Part shown: piece after piece, positions 43,459 to 52,428 of the stretch
Layout: each line of letters begins with the position of its first letter
Numbering within the stretch: the first letter of the stretch is position 1
Origin: an uncultured Bacteroidia bacterium
Lineage (GTDB): Bacteria; Bacteroidota; Bacteroidia; Bacteroidales; UBA932
NCBI GenBank assembly: GCA_902774045.1
Contig: CACYGW010000006.1
Coordinates: 62,001-126,000 of the forward strand
Direction: 5' to 3'
Length of the DNA stretch: 64,000 nucleotides
The notes under the pieces: generated by a model
Seen by the model: the letters and a program-made list of their open reading frames with translations, nothing else
What the model was told of the DNA's origin: nothing
The model's database searches: none
Position numbers and translations under genes: made by a program

Positions 43459-44445
43459 ATGAAATTCCTCACAGACGAAAAACTTCTTATCGTGGGAGCA
43501 GCCGGAATGATTGGCTCCAATATGGTTCAGACAGCCGCAATGCTTGGCCTCTCTTCCAATATCTGCCTTTACGATATCTTTGAGCCCGGCAACAACGGCG
43601 TCCTTGCAGAAATGAACCACTGCGGTTTCCAAGGTGTAAACTTTACCGCAACCATAGATCCGGCCGTTGCATTTAAGGATGCAAAATACATCATCTCTTC
43701 CGGCGGCGCACCCCGCAAAGAGGGAATGACCCGCGAAGACCTGCTTAAGGGCAACTGCCAGATAGCAGCAGACTTTGGAGACAACATCCGCAAGTACTGT
43801 CCTGACGTTAAGCACGTAGTTGTTATCTTCAACCCCGCAGACGTTACCGCCCTTACAGCCCTTATCCACTCCGGTCTTAAGCCCGAGCAGCTTACCTCCC
43901 TTGCAGCTCTTGACAGCACCCGCCTTCAGGAGGCTCTTGCCAAGGAGTTCGGCGTTCCCCAGTGCAAGGTTTCCGGTTCTTACACCTACGGCGGCCACGG
44001 CGAGGCAATGGCTGTGTTCGCATCCAAGGTTAAGATAGACGGCAAACCCCTTGCAGAGATGAACCTTTCTGCAGAGAAATTCGAGGAAATCAAGCACAAC
44101 ACAATCCAGGGCGGAAGCAACATCATCAAGCTACGCGGACGCAGCTCTTTCCAGAGCCCTGCCTACAATGCAGTTAAGATGATAGAGGCAGCTATGGGCG
44201 GCGAGAAATTCACCTGGCCTGCAGGAACCTACGTTTGCAACGAGAAGTATCAGAACGTAATGATGGCCATGCCCACAGTGATTGACGCTACCGGCGTTCA
44301 CTACACCAACCCGGAGGGTACCCCTGAGGAGATGGCAGCCCTTGAGGCTTCTTACCAGCACCTCTGCAAGATGCGCGACGAGATTGTATCTCTGGGCATT
44401 GTTCCCCCTGTTGCAGAGTGGAAGAAGAGTAACCCCAATCTGTAA
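43459..44445 (+). CDS. mdh: Malate dehydrogenase
   Basis: 328 residues. The Rossmann NAD site is VGAAGMIGSNMVQTA; GGAPRKEGMTREDLL is the substrate-binding Arg loop, and catalytic His lies in YGGHGEAMAVF. The overall sequence is the Bacteroidota type of malate dehydrogenase. It interconverts malate and oxaloacetate, in anaerobes mainly in the reductive branch to fumarate and succinate. Single gene with its own -7 element and terminator. Codon use (AAG, CTT, GCA, GAG) is strongly biased, consistent with high expression. Confidence 0.93.
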   Translation: MKFLTDEKLLIVGAAGMIGSNMVQTAAMLGLSSNICLYDIFEPGNNGVLAEMNHCGFQGVNFTATIDPAVAFKDAKYIISSGGAPRKEGMTREDLLKGNCQIAADFGDNIRKYCPDVKHVVVIFNPADVTALTALIHSGLKPEQLTSLAALDSTRLQEALAKEFGVPQCKVSGSYTYGGHGEAMAVFASKVKIDGKPLAEMNLSAEKFEEIKHNTIQGGSNIIKLRGRSSFQSPAYNAVKMIEAAMGGEKFTWPAGTYVCNEKYQNVMMAMPTVIDATGVHYTNPEGTPEEMAALEASYQHLCKMRDEIVSLGIVPPVAEWKKSNPNL

Positions 44446-44465
44446 AACATTTTACCCCTAAAATT

Positions 44466-44499
44466 ATCCGGTTTTGTTTGTAACAAGGCCGGATTTTTG
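44466..44499 (+). terminator. Intrinsic terminator of mdh
   Basis: ATCCGG (44466-44471) pairs with CCGGAT (44489-44494), extended inside by complementary bases, then TTTTTGT. It is 21 bp after the mdh stop. Confidence 0.65.
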
Positions 44500-44501
44500 T
44501 A

Positions 44502-44509
44502 TATATTTG
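44502..44509 (+). promoter_or_regulatory. -7 element for the TonB-dependent receptor gene
   Basis: TATATTTG, with TTTG (44477-44480) 21 nt upstream. It lies 24 bp before the ATG at 44534. Confidence 0.55.
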
Positions 44510-44533
44510 AACCGTCTTTAAAAAATTGACAGT

Positions 44534-47029
44534 ATGAAGAATACGGTTTTTCTAGTATTTCTTTCCCTGGCCGCATTCCTGGCCACCGGGACAGCAGTAT
44601 CGGCCCAAAAAACAACGGGTCAGACAAAAATTACCGGAAGAGTGATTGATTCCGAGACAGCCCAGGGAGAACCCGGGGCTATTATTCAGTTTTTTGCCGA
44701 TGGTGACGAAAAGCCATTCGCATTTACTTCTACCGACACCGAGGGCAACTTTAACCAGTTGCTGCCGGAAGGAAAAACCTACAAGGTAAGCATAAGCAAC
44801 CTTGGCAGAAAGACTATTGAAAAGACATTTGAAGCAACTCCCGGCAAAGCAGTGGATTTGGGAGAGTTACTGATAGAAGATGACAAGAACGAGCTGGCCG
44901 CGGCGGCCGTGGTAGCCCAGCGTCCCCTGGTAAAGATGGAGGTGGACAAGATGACCTACAACGTAGAGGACGACGCAGACAGCAAGAGCTACACGGTGTT
45001 GGATATGTTGCGCAAGGTGCCGATGGTTACGGTGGACGCTCAGGACAACATCTCCGTAAACGGAAGTTCCTCCTTCCTTGTAACCGTAGACGGCAAACCC
45101 AACCAGATGCTTACAGCAAATGCATCCAAGGTGTTCAAGATGATGCCCGCAGCCACCGTAAAGAGGATAGAGGTGGTTACCAACCCCGGAGTAAAGTACG
45201 ACGCAGAGGGCGTGGGCGGAGTTCTTAACCTTGTTACCAACGTTGCCGCTACCGGAGGCACCTCTGCGGCAGACGGCCATTACGGCAGCGTAAACCTTTC
45301 TGCCGGAACCAGGAACTCCAACATTGGCGCAATGATTACAGCCCAGAAGGGTAAATTCTCCTTTAGCCTTAACGGCAACGTAGGAAGACAAAACAACGGC
45401 AAGATGTCCTCGGAAATATCCACCACGGAAAAGAAAATACCACCGCTGAGCCTTGTTTCCCTTACAAAGGGTACCGGCAAATCCAAGACCCCCTTTGCCT
45501 GGGGAGACCTTTCCTTAAGTTACGAGCCCGACACCCTTAACCTTTTCTCTGTAAACGCAAGTGCAATGTACTTCAGTCAGAACAACACTTCACTCAGCAA
45601 GTCTTTTTACGGGTTTGTAAACTACCTTCAACTTGATTACTCCAGAGATAACGAATCAAAGGACAAGATGGGCGATTACAATGTTGGAGCAGACTGGCAG
45701 CATAAGTTTGCGGATGCTCCGGAGAAGACCTTCACCGTTTCTTACCGAGGCGGCTTCAACCCCAACACTCTCTACGACAAGAGCCTTATTACCACCGTAG
45801 GAGTGGGCTCTCCTGTACAGAGCGGTATGCTTACAGACGGAAAGACAAACTCTGACAGCCACACCTTGCAGGCAGACTATACCACCCCCTGGGGGCCTGG
45901 CAGTTTCTCTACAGGATTAAAGTTCACTTACAGGAAGAATAAGTCAGTGCAGAATCTTACCATTGGGCAGAATGGCTCCATGGAGTTCTCTCCGGAAGGC
46001 AGCACAGACTATCTATACACCAACAAAATTGGGGCAGCCTACGCAGAGTACGGGCTTAATTCCGGAAAGTTTGGGCTCAAGGCCGGCGGCCGCTACGAGT
46101 ACACCTGGCAGGATATAGAGTACAGGAACGTGCAGGGACAGGATTTCTCTACAAAGTACGGCTTCTTTATCCCTACGGCCAGCGTACAGTATAATATTAA
46201 TATGAGCCAGAACATTGGCCTTAGGTACAATGTAAGGATAAGCCGCCCGGGCATCAGTTACCTTAACCCTTACGTTAATATGTCCGACCCTTCCCACACC
46301 TACTTTGGAAACCCGGATCTGGACGTATCCAAAAACCACGGCCTGTCGCTGGTTTACAACTACTACAATCCCGTGGTGATGCTTAACGCCACCCTTAGCC
46401 AGAACTTTACAAGGGACGGAATTTCAGAATACACCTATTTTGACGATGTTCTGGTAACAACATACGGCAACATTCTTAAGTCCCGCAATACAAACTTCTC
46501 TTTGTTTGCAAACCTTAATCTGGGACGCGCCACAAGGATTTACTTCAATGCCTCCCTTGGCTACGACGACCTAAGAAGCAGCAAACTGGAGATAGCTACG
46601 AGCCACTGGAACAGCAACCTCTTTGCAGGTGCGCAGCAGACCATATTCTGGGATCTTAGACTGTCCGAGAACCTTATCCTTAGCCCCCGCCAGTACAATC
46701 TTCAGGGCTGGAATTCGGGCTTCAAGGTGGGAGTGCTAAGCATTTCCAAGTCCTTCCTTGACGACAAGCTTACCTTCACGCTTACCGGCGTTACGCCAAT
46801 TAACGGCAAGAAGCACATAGACTTCAAGATGGTATCGGAGAGCAAGACTTATTCTACTTCCACCGCCATCAAGATTCCTCTGCAGCAGGCAATGTTCTCT
46901 GTTGCCTGGAACTTTGGAAAGGCCGGAAGCGCCAGCGTTAAGAAGGCCAACAGGACCGTACAGAACGACGACATTATGGAAAAACCCTCCAGCAACGAGG
47001 GCGTACAGAACGGTAATATAGGAATGTAA
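44534..47029 (+). CDS. TonB-dependent receptor-like outer-membrane protein (OMP beta-barrel 3 type)
   Basis: 831 residues. Signal peptide (ending TAVSAQ), a CarboxypepD_reg-like domain (TKITGRVIDSETAQGEPGAI), then a plug-like domain (VLDMLRKVPMVTVDAQDNIS, ITVDGKP-like LVTVDGKPNQML, IEVVTNPGVKYDAEGVGGVL) and a large barrel. This is the Bacteroidota 'outer membrane beta-barrel family' related to TonB receptors but distinct from SusC. The C-terminal tail after the barrel is soluble and polar (EKPSSNEGVQNGNIGM). Substrate unknown; it has no partner lipoprotein here. Monocistronic; convergent with ispE, 5 bp between stops. Confidence 0.9.
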   Translation: MKNTVFLVFLSLAAFLATGTAVSAQKTTGQTKITGRVIDSETAQGEPGAIIQFFADGDEKPFAFTSTDTEGNFNQLLPEGKTYKVSISNLGRKTIEKTFEATPGKAVDLGELLIEDDKNELAAAAVVAQRPLVKMEVDKMTYNVEDDADSKSYTVLDMLRKVPMVTVDAQDNISVNGSSSFLVTVDGKPNQMLTANASKVFKMMPAATVKRIEVVTNPGVKYDAEGVGGVLNLVTNVAATGGTSAADGHYGSVNLSAGTRNSNIGAMITAQKGKFSFSLNGNVGRQNNGKMSSEISTTEKKIPPLSLVSLTKGTGKSKTPFAWGDLSLSYEPDTLNLFSVNASAMYFSQNNTSLSKSFYGFVNYLQLDYSRDNESKDKMGDYNVGADWQHKFADAPEKTFTVSYRGGFNPNTLYDKSLITTVGVGSPVQSGMLTDGKTNSDSHTLQADYTTPWGPGSFSTGLKFTYRKNKSVQNLTIGQNGSMEFSPEGSTDYLYTNKIGAAYAEYGLNSGKFGLKAGGRYEYTWQDIEYRNVQGQDFSTKYGFFIPTASVQYNINMSQNIGLRYNVRISRPGISYLNPYVNMSDPSHTYFGNPDLDVSKNHGLSLVYNYYNPVVMLNATLSQNFTRDGISEYTYFDDVLVTTYGNILKSRNTNFSLFANLNLGRATRIYFNASLGYDDLRSSKLEIATSHWNSNLFAGAQQTIFWDLRLSENLILSPRQYNLQGWNSGFKVGVLSISKSFLDDKLTFTLTGVTPINGKKHIDFKMVSESKTYSTSTAIKIPLQQAMFSVAWNFGKAGSASVKKANRTVQNDDIMEKPSSNEGVQNGNIGM

Positions 47030-47034
47030 CTCCT

Positions 47035-47970
47035 CTAACGGCGGTAGATAGCCAGGAAGGCAGATCCGCTGCCGGACATAGATGCATAGATGGCACCTCG
47101 CTCGTAGAGCTCTTTTTTGTGGGCTGCAAGGGCGGGGTGCTCTGCGAATACGGTAGCCTCGAAGTCGTTTACCAGAAGGCCGGGCCACTGCTCTACAGGA
47201 AGAGCCAGAATCTCTTCCAGGGGGATGACACCGTTATCCGGGCCTTCCTGTCCGGGCCCGATGGTGCCGGAAGCGCCGGAGTCAGAGCCGGAGACGGCCG
47301 CTTCGCGGGGGACGATACCCTTGTAGGCCTGGGCGGTGGACACCGTTATGCCTTTGGGGACCGATACTTCCAGGCGATAGTTCCGGTAGAAGGAGGCGGG
47401 AAGGTCGTAGGGGGAGAGAATTTCTCCGCGGCCACGGCCAACCATAGGGCGGTTATAGAGGAAGAAGGGGCAGTCGCTGCCAAGCCTAGCGGCAAGGGCC
47501 GCCAGGGTGGCGGCGGGCAGGCTTTGCCCTCCGAGCTCTGAAAGAGCGCGAAGGGCAAAGGCTGCGTCGGCGGAGCCTCCGCCGAGCCCTGCCCCTACCG
47601 GCGAGCGCTTTTCCAGAAAGATTTTTACGGCCGGGAGCCCGTACTCTGCATCCAGAAGATAATAGGCCTTGGCCGTAAGGTCCTTGAGAGGGTCCCAGTC
47701 TATGCCCTGCTCCCCTGCAATTGTAATCATAAGCTTGCCGTCCGGCGATATCCCCTGGGCCAGCTTGGGCGCCCCATCGCCATCCCTCCCGGCATAGGTG
47801 GCCTGTATATGGGAGATGGTCTGGCTAAAGTCGTCTGCGGGAATAATCTCCAGAACATCGGATATGCCCTCATAGGGCACAAAAAGAGTTTCAAGGTCGT
47901 GATAGCCATCCTGCCGTTTTCTTATTACGGCAAGTCCCAGATTAACTTTAACATTGGGATAGACTATCAT
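47035..47970 (-). CDS. ispE: 4-diphosphocytidyl-2-C-methyl-D-erythritol kinase
   Basis: 311 residues. GHMP-kinase motifs: PNVKVNLGLAVIRKRQDGYH at the N-terminus, the ATP-binding SPVGAGLGGGSADAAFAL, and the C-terminal ASMSGSGSAFLAIY. IspE phosphorylates CDP-ME in the MEP isoprenoid pathway. It is the last gene of the aro-suf operon; SufBCD help build Fe-S clusters used by the later enzymes IspG and IspH, but the grouping may be incidental. There is a Gly/Ser-rich insertion near residues 225-245. Confidence 0.95.
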   Translation of the reverse strand: MIVYPNVKVNLGLAVIRKRQDGYHDLETLFVPYEGISDVLEIIPADDFSQTISHIQATYAGRDGDGAPKLAQGISPDGKLMITIAGEQGIDWDPLKDLTAKAYYLLDAEYGLPAVKIFLEKRSPVGAGLGGGSADAAFALRALSELGGQSLPAATLAALAARLGSDCPFFLYNRPMVGRGRGEILSPYDLPASFYRNYRLEVSVPKGITVSTAQAYKGIVPREAAVSGSDSGASGTIGPGQEGPDNGVIPLEEILALPVEQWPGLLVNDFEATVFAEHPALAAHKKELYERGAIYASMSGSGSAFLAIYRR

Positions 47971-47975
47971 AGGAC

Positions 47976-48599
47976 CTATATTTTTCTAAGGGCTTCCTCC
48001 AGAAGAGCAGAGTATTTATCGGCCTCTTCCATCCCGGCAAGGGCCGGGGAAAGGAAGGAATAAATCTGCATAATACGGGCTTCCTTGAGCGGCACCCCGC
48101 GCGAGCGCATATAAAAGAGCTCCATCTCGTCCAGCTTACCTACCGTAGCCCCGTGAGAGCACTGCACGTCGTCTGCATAAATCTCCAGCTGAGGCTTGGT
48201 ATCTATCACGGCCGCATCGCTCAAAAGCAGGTTCCTGTTGGTCTGGAAGGCCTCTGTGCCAACAGCGTCCGGGGCAACCACTATCTTTCCGTAGAAAGCA
48301 ACCTTTGCCTGGCCTCCGGCCACACCGTTTATAACCTGGTTGGACCGGCAGCGCGGCACCCTGTGGTTAACCTCTGTGCGTATGGCCACATTCTCGGCGG
48401 CCCCGCACAGGTAGAACCCGGATATATTAAGGGAGGCTCCCTCCCCGGTCAAATCTACCTTTATATCTACATTGGCCGATACTTCCGGGAATACGAGCAC
48501 TCTTATGTCTATGCTCTCCCCTGCCCCGGCGGATAACGCCAGAGGGGCCGGGGCCGCAAGGCCCGGAGCAAGAACCAATATGCGAGTCTGCGTAGCCAT
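47976..48599 (-). CDS. sufD: SufD-like Fe-S cluster assembly protein, short form
   Basis: 207 residues, about half the usual SufD length. Only the C-terminal beta-helix core and the SufC-binding end are present (DDVQCSHGATVGKLDEMELFYM, then RSRGVPLKEARIMQIYSFLS). The N-terminal alpha-helical domain is absent. SufD pairs with SufB on the SufBC2D scaffold. The gene starts 4 bp after sufC, and the ATG at 48599 is chosen (a TTG-type start upstream adds only eight residues). No frameshift trace is visible upstream because sufC occupies the region, so this appears to be a naturally short SufD. Confidence 0.88.
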   Translation of the reverse strand: MATQTRILVLAPGLAAPAPLALSAGAGESIDIRVLVFPEVSANVDIKVDLTGEGASLNISGFYLCGAAENVAIRTEVNHRVPRCRSNQVINGVAGGQAKVAFYGKIVVAPDAVGTEAFQTNRNLLLSDAAVIDTKPQLEIYADDVQCSHGATVGKLDEMELFYMRSRGVPLKEARIMQIYSFLSPALAGMEEADKYSALLEEALRKI

Positions 48600-48603
48600 C
48601 GAC

Positions 48604-49353
48604 CTAAAATTTATCAAACCCATCGGACTCGATGATATCCACCAATTCCCTGGTACCGGTCTTTACGATGCGGCCGCCCTTGAGGATGTGTACAACATCG
48701 GGTACAATGTATTCCAAAAGTTTGTGGTAGTGGGTAATTATAATGGTGGAGGTTTCCTCTGTGCGCAAGGCCTTTACGCCGTCGGCCACAATCTTAAGGG
48801 CATCTACGTCAAGGCCGCTGTCGGTCTCGTCCAAAATAGAGAGGGTGGGCTCCAGCATTGCCATCTGGAATATCTCTGCGCGCTTTTTCTCGCCGCCGGA
48901 GAAACCCACGTTAACCTCGCGCTTGGCAAAGTCGGGGGACATTTTTACAAAGGCCAGTTTTTCCTTGAGCAGCTTAAGGAAGTCCCCTCCCTTAAGGGGC
49001 TCGAGACCCTGGGCCTTGCGTTTTGCGGCCAGCGCGGCCTTAATGAAGTTGGTGTAGGTTACCCCGGGAATCTCTATGGGGTACTGGAAAGAGAGGAAGA
49101 GTCCCGCCCAGGCCCTTTCTTCCGGGGACATTTCAAAGATGTTCCTGCCGCAGAAAAGGACGGTGCCCTCTGTTACCTCGTAGCCGGGACGGCCGGTGAG
49201 CACTGCGCCAAGCGTGCTTTTGCCGGCGCCGTTGGGGCCCATTATGGCGTGAACCTCTCCGGGAAGAATGGTAAGGTCCAGTCCCTTAAGAATTTCCTTG
49301 CCTTCTACTGTTGCGTGAAGGTTTTTTATATCAAGAATTGCGGTTTTCATCAT
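48604..49353 (-). CDS. sufC: Fe-S cluster assembly ATPase SufC
   Basis: 249 residues. Walker A GPNGAGKSTLG, signature VGFSGGEKKRAEIFQMA and Walker B LSILDETDSGLDVDALK are the SufC-specific forms (LDETDSGLD). SufC powers the SufBC2D scaffold. Its start (ATG 49353 or 49350) lies inside the 3' end of pnuC, so translation is coupled to it. An upstream in-frame extension to 49398 runs through pnuC and is not used. Confidence 0.96.
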   Translation of the reverse strand: MMKTAILDIKNLHATVEGKEILKGLDLTILPGEVHAIMGPNGAGKSTLGAVLTGRPGYEVTEGTVLFCGRNIFEMSPEERAWAGLFLSFQYPIEIPGVTYTNFIKAALAAKRKAQGLEPLKGGDFLKLLKEKLAFVKMSPDFAKREVNVGFSGGEKKRAEIFQMAMLEPTLSILDETDSGLDVDALKIVADGVKALRTEETSTIIITHYHKLLEYIVPDVVHILKGGRIVKTGTRELVDIIESDGFDKF

Positions 49354-49921
49354 TGAAAGATTTTTTCCAACTATATAGCGACCAAAGTCCGTTTGCAAGG
49401 TAAAGGAAGCTTACTATAGGCATAAACTTAAGGCCTGCAAGCAGGTACAGGGCACAGTTTCCTATGTTTACGAGTATCCATACAATCCAGCACTCCCACT
49501 TTTTCTGGGCAGAGAGGTACTGGGCCAGGAAAGTAAGCATAAGCACGTAAGAGTCCAGCCAGGGCTGGGGGTCGGCCGTCTTGTAGCTGAGCACAAAGGC
49601 CCAGGCCGTGCCAAGGAAGACTACGGCAAGAAAAGACACCATCATCCCCCTTAGGGAGAGGCCGCTTACCTTAAGGGACTTGCCGTCCTCCGTGCTGGTT
49701 TCTTCCGGGGCGGGGTGGGTCCAGCGCCAATGGCCGTAGGCGTTGATGGCAAAGGCCACGGGCTGCAGAATCATTGCGGCCACCAGCTGCTGCTGCCAGA
49801 AAAGCCAGAAGAGGAATATGTTGTACACATATCCTACCCAGAAATTATACTTATTGCGCCTGCCTGCAAGAAATACGCAGGTAAGCCCTATTGCAGATGA
49901 AACTATATCTATCCAATTCAT
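49331..49921 (-). CDS. pnuC: PnuC-family vitamin/nucleoside transporter
   Basis: 196 residues with about seven hydrophobic helices. The WECWIVWILVNIGNCALYLLAG segment and the N-terminal GLTCVFLAGRRNKYNFWVGY are characteristic of the PnuC family, which carries nicotinamide riboside, riboflavin or thiamine by facilitated diffusion. It is embedded between sufB (its ATG overlaps the sufB stop by one base) and sufC (overlap 23 bp), so it cannot be expressed separately. There is no kinase or riboswitch nearby to fix the substrate. Confidence 0.88.
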   Translation of the reverse strand: MNWIDIVSSAIGLTCVFLAGRRNKYNFWVGYVYNIFLFWLFWQQQLVAAMILQPVAFAINAYGHWRWTHPAPEETSTEDGKSLKVSGLSLRGMMVSFLAVVFLGTAWAFVLSYKTADPQPWLDSYVLMLTFLAQYLSAQKKWECWIVWILVNIGNCALYLLAGLKFMPIVSFLYLANGLWSLYSWKKSFNDENRNS

Positions 49922-51363
49922 TATCCTACAGAACCTTCAAGTGAAACTTGCAGTAATTTTTGAGCCTCTATGGCAAACTCCATGGGCAGTTTAGAGAGCA
50001 CCTCGCGCGCGTAGCCGCCAACTATCAGGCCCACTGCATCTTCAGGGGCTATGCCTCTTTGGTTGCAGTAGAAGAGCTGGTCCTCCGATATTTTAGAGGT
50101 TGTGGCTTCGTGTTCTACCGTTGCCGTGGGATTGGCGTTGTGAATGTGCGGGAAGGTGTGAGCTCCGCAGAGCGGGCCTATGAGAAGGCTGTCGCACTGG
50201 GAGAAGTTTCTGGCACCATCGGCCCCGGGATTAATCCTTACCAGACCGCGATAGCTGTTCTGGCTGTGACCGGCCGATATACCCTTGCTCACTATCCTGC
50301 TCTTGGTGCCTTTGCCAATGTGAATCATCTTTGTTCCGGTGTCGGCCTGCTGGTAGTTGTTGGTTACCGCCACCGAGTAGAACTCCGACGACGAGAAATC
50401 CCCTTTGAGTATGGTGGACGGGTATTTCCAGGTTATGGCCGATCCTGTCTCTACCTGTGTCCAGCTAAGATGGCTGCCCTCTCCGCGGCAAAGGCCTCTC
50501 TTGGTTACAAGATTAAGTATGCCGCCGCGGCCCTGGGCGTCGCCGGGGTACCAGTTCTGTACCGTGCTGTATTTTACGTCCGCGCCCTTTTCTACTATTA
50601 TCTCTACCACTGCGGCGTGAAGTTGGTTCTCGTCCCTCATTGGGGCCGTGCAGCCTTCCATATAACTTACGTAGGAGTCCTCGTCGGCGATAATCAGCGT
50701 GCGCTCGAACTGTCCGGTGCCGGAAGCGTTTATTCTAAAGTAGCTGCTTAGCTCCATAGGGCAGCGTACTCCCTTGGGGATGTAGCAGAAAGACCCGTCA
50801 GAGAAGACGGCCGAGTTAAGGGCCGCGTAGAAATTATCGCCCACAGGAACTACGGAAGCCAGATATTTCCTTACAAGGTCTCCGTGCTCGCGCACAGCCT
50901 CTGAGAAAGAGCAGAAAATAATGCCTTTTTCTGCAAGGGTTTTGCGGAAGGTGGTGGCTACCGATACAGAGTCGAACACTGCATCTACCGCCACTACGCC
51001 GGCAAGGGCCTTGCGCTCGTTGATGGGGATTCCCAACTTTTCGAAGGTCTTTTCCAGCTCTGGGTCTATTTCCTTGGGACGGTCGCTGTCTTTTCTGGGA
51101 GCAGCGTAGTAGATAATATCCTGGAAGTCTATCTTAGGCATATCCAGATGGCCCCAGGTGGGCATTGGCATTGACTGCCAGCGCCTGAAGGCATCCAGCC
51201 TGAAGTCAAGCAGCCACTGCGGCTCCTGCTTAAGGGCGGATATTGTGCGTATTATATCCTCGTTAAGACCCTTGGGCACGTAGTCCTGGGCAATGTCGGT
51301 AACAAAGCCTTCCTTATACTCACCGGAGGTAAATTCCTTTATTATCTTGTCTTCGCTTGCCAT
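49921..51363 (-). CDS. sufB: Fe-S cluster assembly scaffold SufB
   Basis: 480 residues. SufB core segments include [38 protein letters not shown] and [18 protein letters not shown], and the C-terminal [20 protein letters not shown]. SufB is the scaffold on which the nascent cluster is built. The ATG at 51363 is used rather than a TTG at 51372. It follows aroC by 24 bp and begins the suf part of the operon. No sufS/sufE genes are in the window. Confidence 0.97.
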   Translation of the reverse strand: MASEDKIIKEFTSGEYKEGFVTDIAQDYVPKGLNEDIIRTISALKQEPQWLLDFRLDAFRRWQSMPMPTWGHLDMPKIDFQDIIYYAAPRKDSDRPKEIDPELEKTFEKLGIPINERKALAGVVAVDAVFDSVSVATTFRKTLAEKGIIFCSFSEAVREHGDLVRKYLASVVPVGDNFYAALNSAVFSDGSFCYIPKGVRCPMELSSYFRINASGTGQFERTLIIADEDSYVSYMEGCTAPMRDENQLHAAVVEIIVEKGADVKYSTVQNWYPGDAQGRGGILNLVTKRGLCRGEGSHLSWTQVETGSAITWKYPSTILKGDFSSSEFYSVAVTNNYQQADTGTKMIHIGKGTKSRIVSKGISAGHSQNSYRGLVRINPGADGARNFSQCDSLLIGPLCGAHTFPHIHNANPTATVEHEATTSKISEDQLFYCNQRGIAPEDAVGLIVGGYAREVLSKLPMEFAIEAQKLLQVSLEGSVG

Positions 51364-51387
51364 CTGCTGCAATTAGGGACTGCAAAT

Positions 51388-52428
51388 TTACTTCAATAGG
51401 GTTAAATCCGCAAGTACGATTGCCGCTACCGCCTCTACAATGGGAGGAGTCCGCAGGGCAAAGCAGACGTCGTGCCTGCCGGGGATGGCAAGGCGGGCCA
51501 TCTTTCCCTCTTCCTTATTATATGTAGTCTGGGGCCTGGCTATGCTGGAGGTGGGCTTGAAGGCCACCCTGAATACCAGGGGTTCTCCGTTGGAGATGCC
51601 TCCGTTAACCCCGCCGGCTCCGTTTTTGGCCAGCTGGGCCCAGCCGTTCTGTATATTCACGAAGGGATCATTGTGCTGGGAGCCTCTCATGGCGGCGCTG
51701 CGGAAACCATCGCCAAATTCTATCCCTCTAACTCCGGGGATAGAGAAGATGGCGTGGGAAATCAGGGATTCCACGCTGTCGAAGAAGGGTTCGCCCAGCC
51801 CGGGAATCATATTGCTTACCGTACATTCCACAACGGCGCCCAGGGAGTCGCCGTCGGCCTTGGCGGCGGCCAGCGCATCGTGCCAAATCTCGGCGTCGGT
51901 GTTTTTTTCCTGGATGCTGCCATCCGGCAGGGCCTTCTCCGGAAGAGCCTCGCGGCGGATGCCGCCCAATTCCACTATTCTTGCGCTTATTCCGTAACTG
52001 CCAACCCGCTTGGCCACTACGCCGGCTGCCACAAGGGGCAGGGTAAGCCTGCCGGAAAAGTGTCCGCTGCCGGAGGGGTCGTTAAAACCAAGGAACTTGG
52101 AGGCCGCGGTAAAATCTGCATGGCCGGGACGGGGGGTGTTCCCAAAGAGCTCGTAGTCGTCGCTCTCTGTGTCCCTGTTTACAAAGAGTATGGTCAGGGG
52201 GGCTCCGGTAGTGTGGCCGTTATACACGCCGCTAAGGATTTCGGGGATGTCATCCTCGCGGCGGGCGGTGGTGCCAAACTCGCCGGGAGCGCGCCTGCGT
52301 ATGTCCTGGGCAAAGTCCTTTACGGAAAGCTCCAGGCCCGGAGGCACTCCGTCTATTACCACGCCTACTCCGCGTCCGTGCGATTCCCCAAAGAGGGATA
52401 CTCTGAATATTCTTCCCAAGCTGTTCAT
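51388..52428 (-). CDS. aroC: Chorismate synthase
   Basis: 346 residues, full length. The FMN-binding N-terminal GESHGRGVGVVIDGVPPG, RRAPGE..TTARREDD and the later FKPTSSIARPQT are signatures of the family. AroC makes chorismate from EPSP with reduced FMN. Its start overlaps the end of the aroD-aroA fusion by 4 bp. Confidence 0.97.
   Translation of the reverse strand: MNSLGRIFRVSLFGESHGRGVGVVIDGVPPGLELSVKDFAQDIRRRAPGEFGTTARREDDIPEILSGVYNGHTTGAPLTILFVNRDTESDDYELFGNTPRPGHADFTAASKFLGFNDPSGSGHFSGRLTLPLVAAGVVAKRVGSYGISARIVELGGIRREALPEKALPDGSIQEKNTDAEIWHDALAAAKADGDSLGAVVECTVSNMIPGLGEPFFDSVESLISHAIFSIPGVRGIEFGDGFRSAAMRGSQHNDPFVNIQNGWAQLAKNGAGGVNGGISNGEPLVFRVAFKPTSSIARPQTTYNKEEGKMARLAIPGRHDVCFALRTPPIVEAVAAIVLADLTLLK

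Noticed and set aside
48472..49356. 294-residue frame antisense to sufC and sufD
   Set aside because: Shadow frame; both sense genes have conserved motifs.
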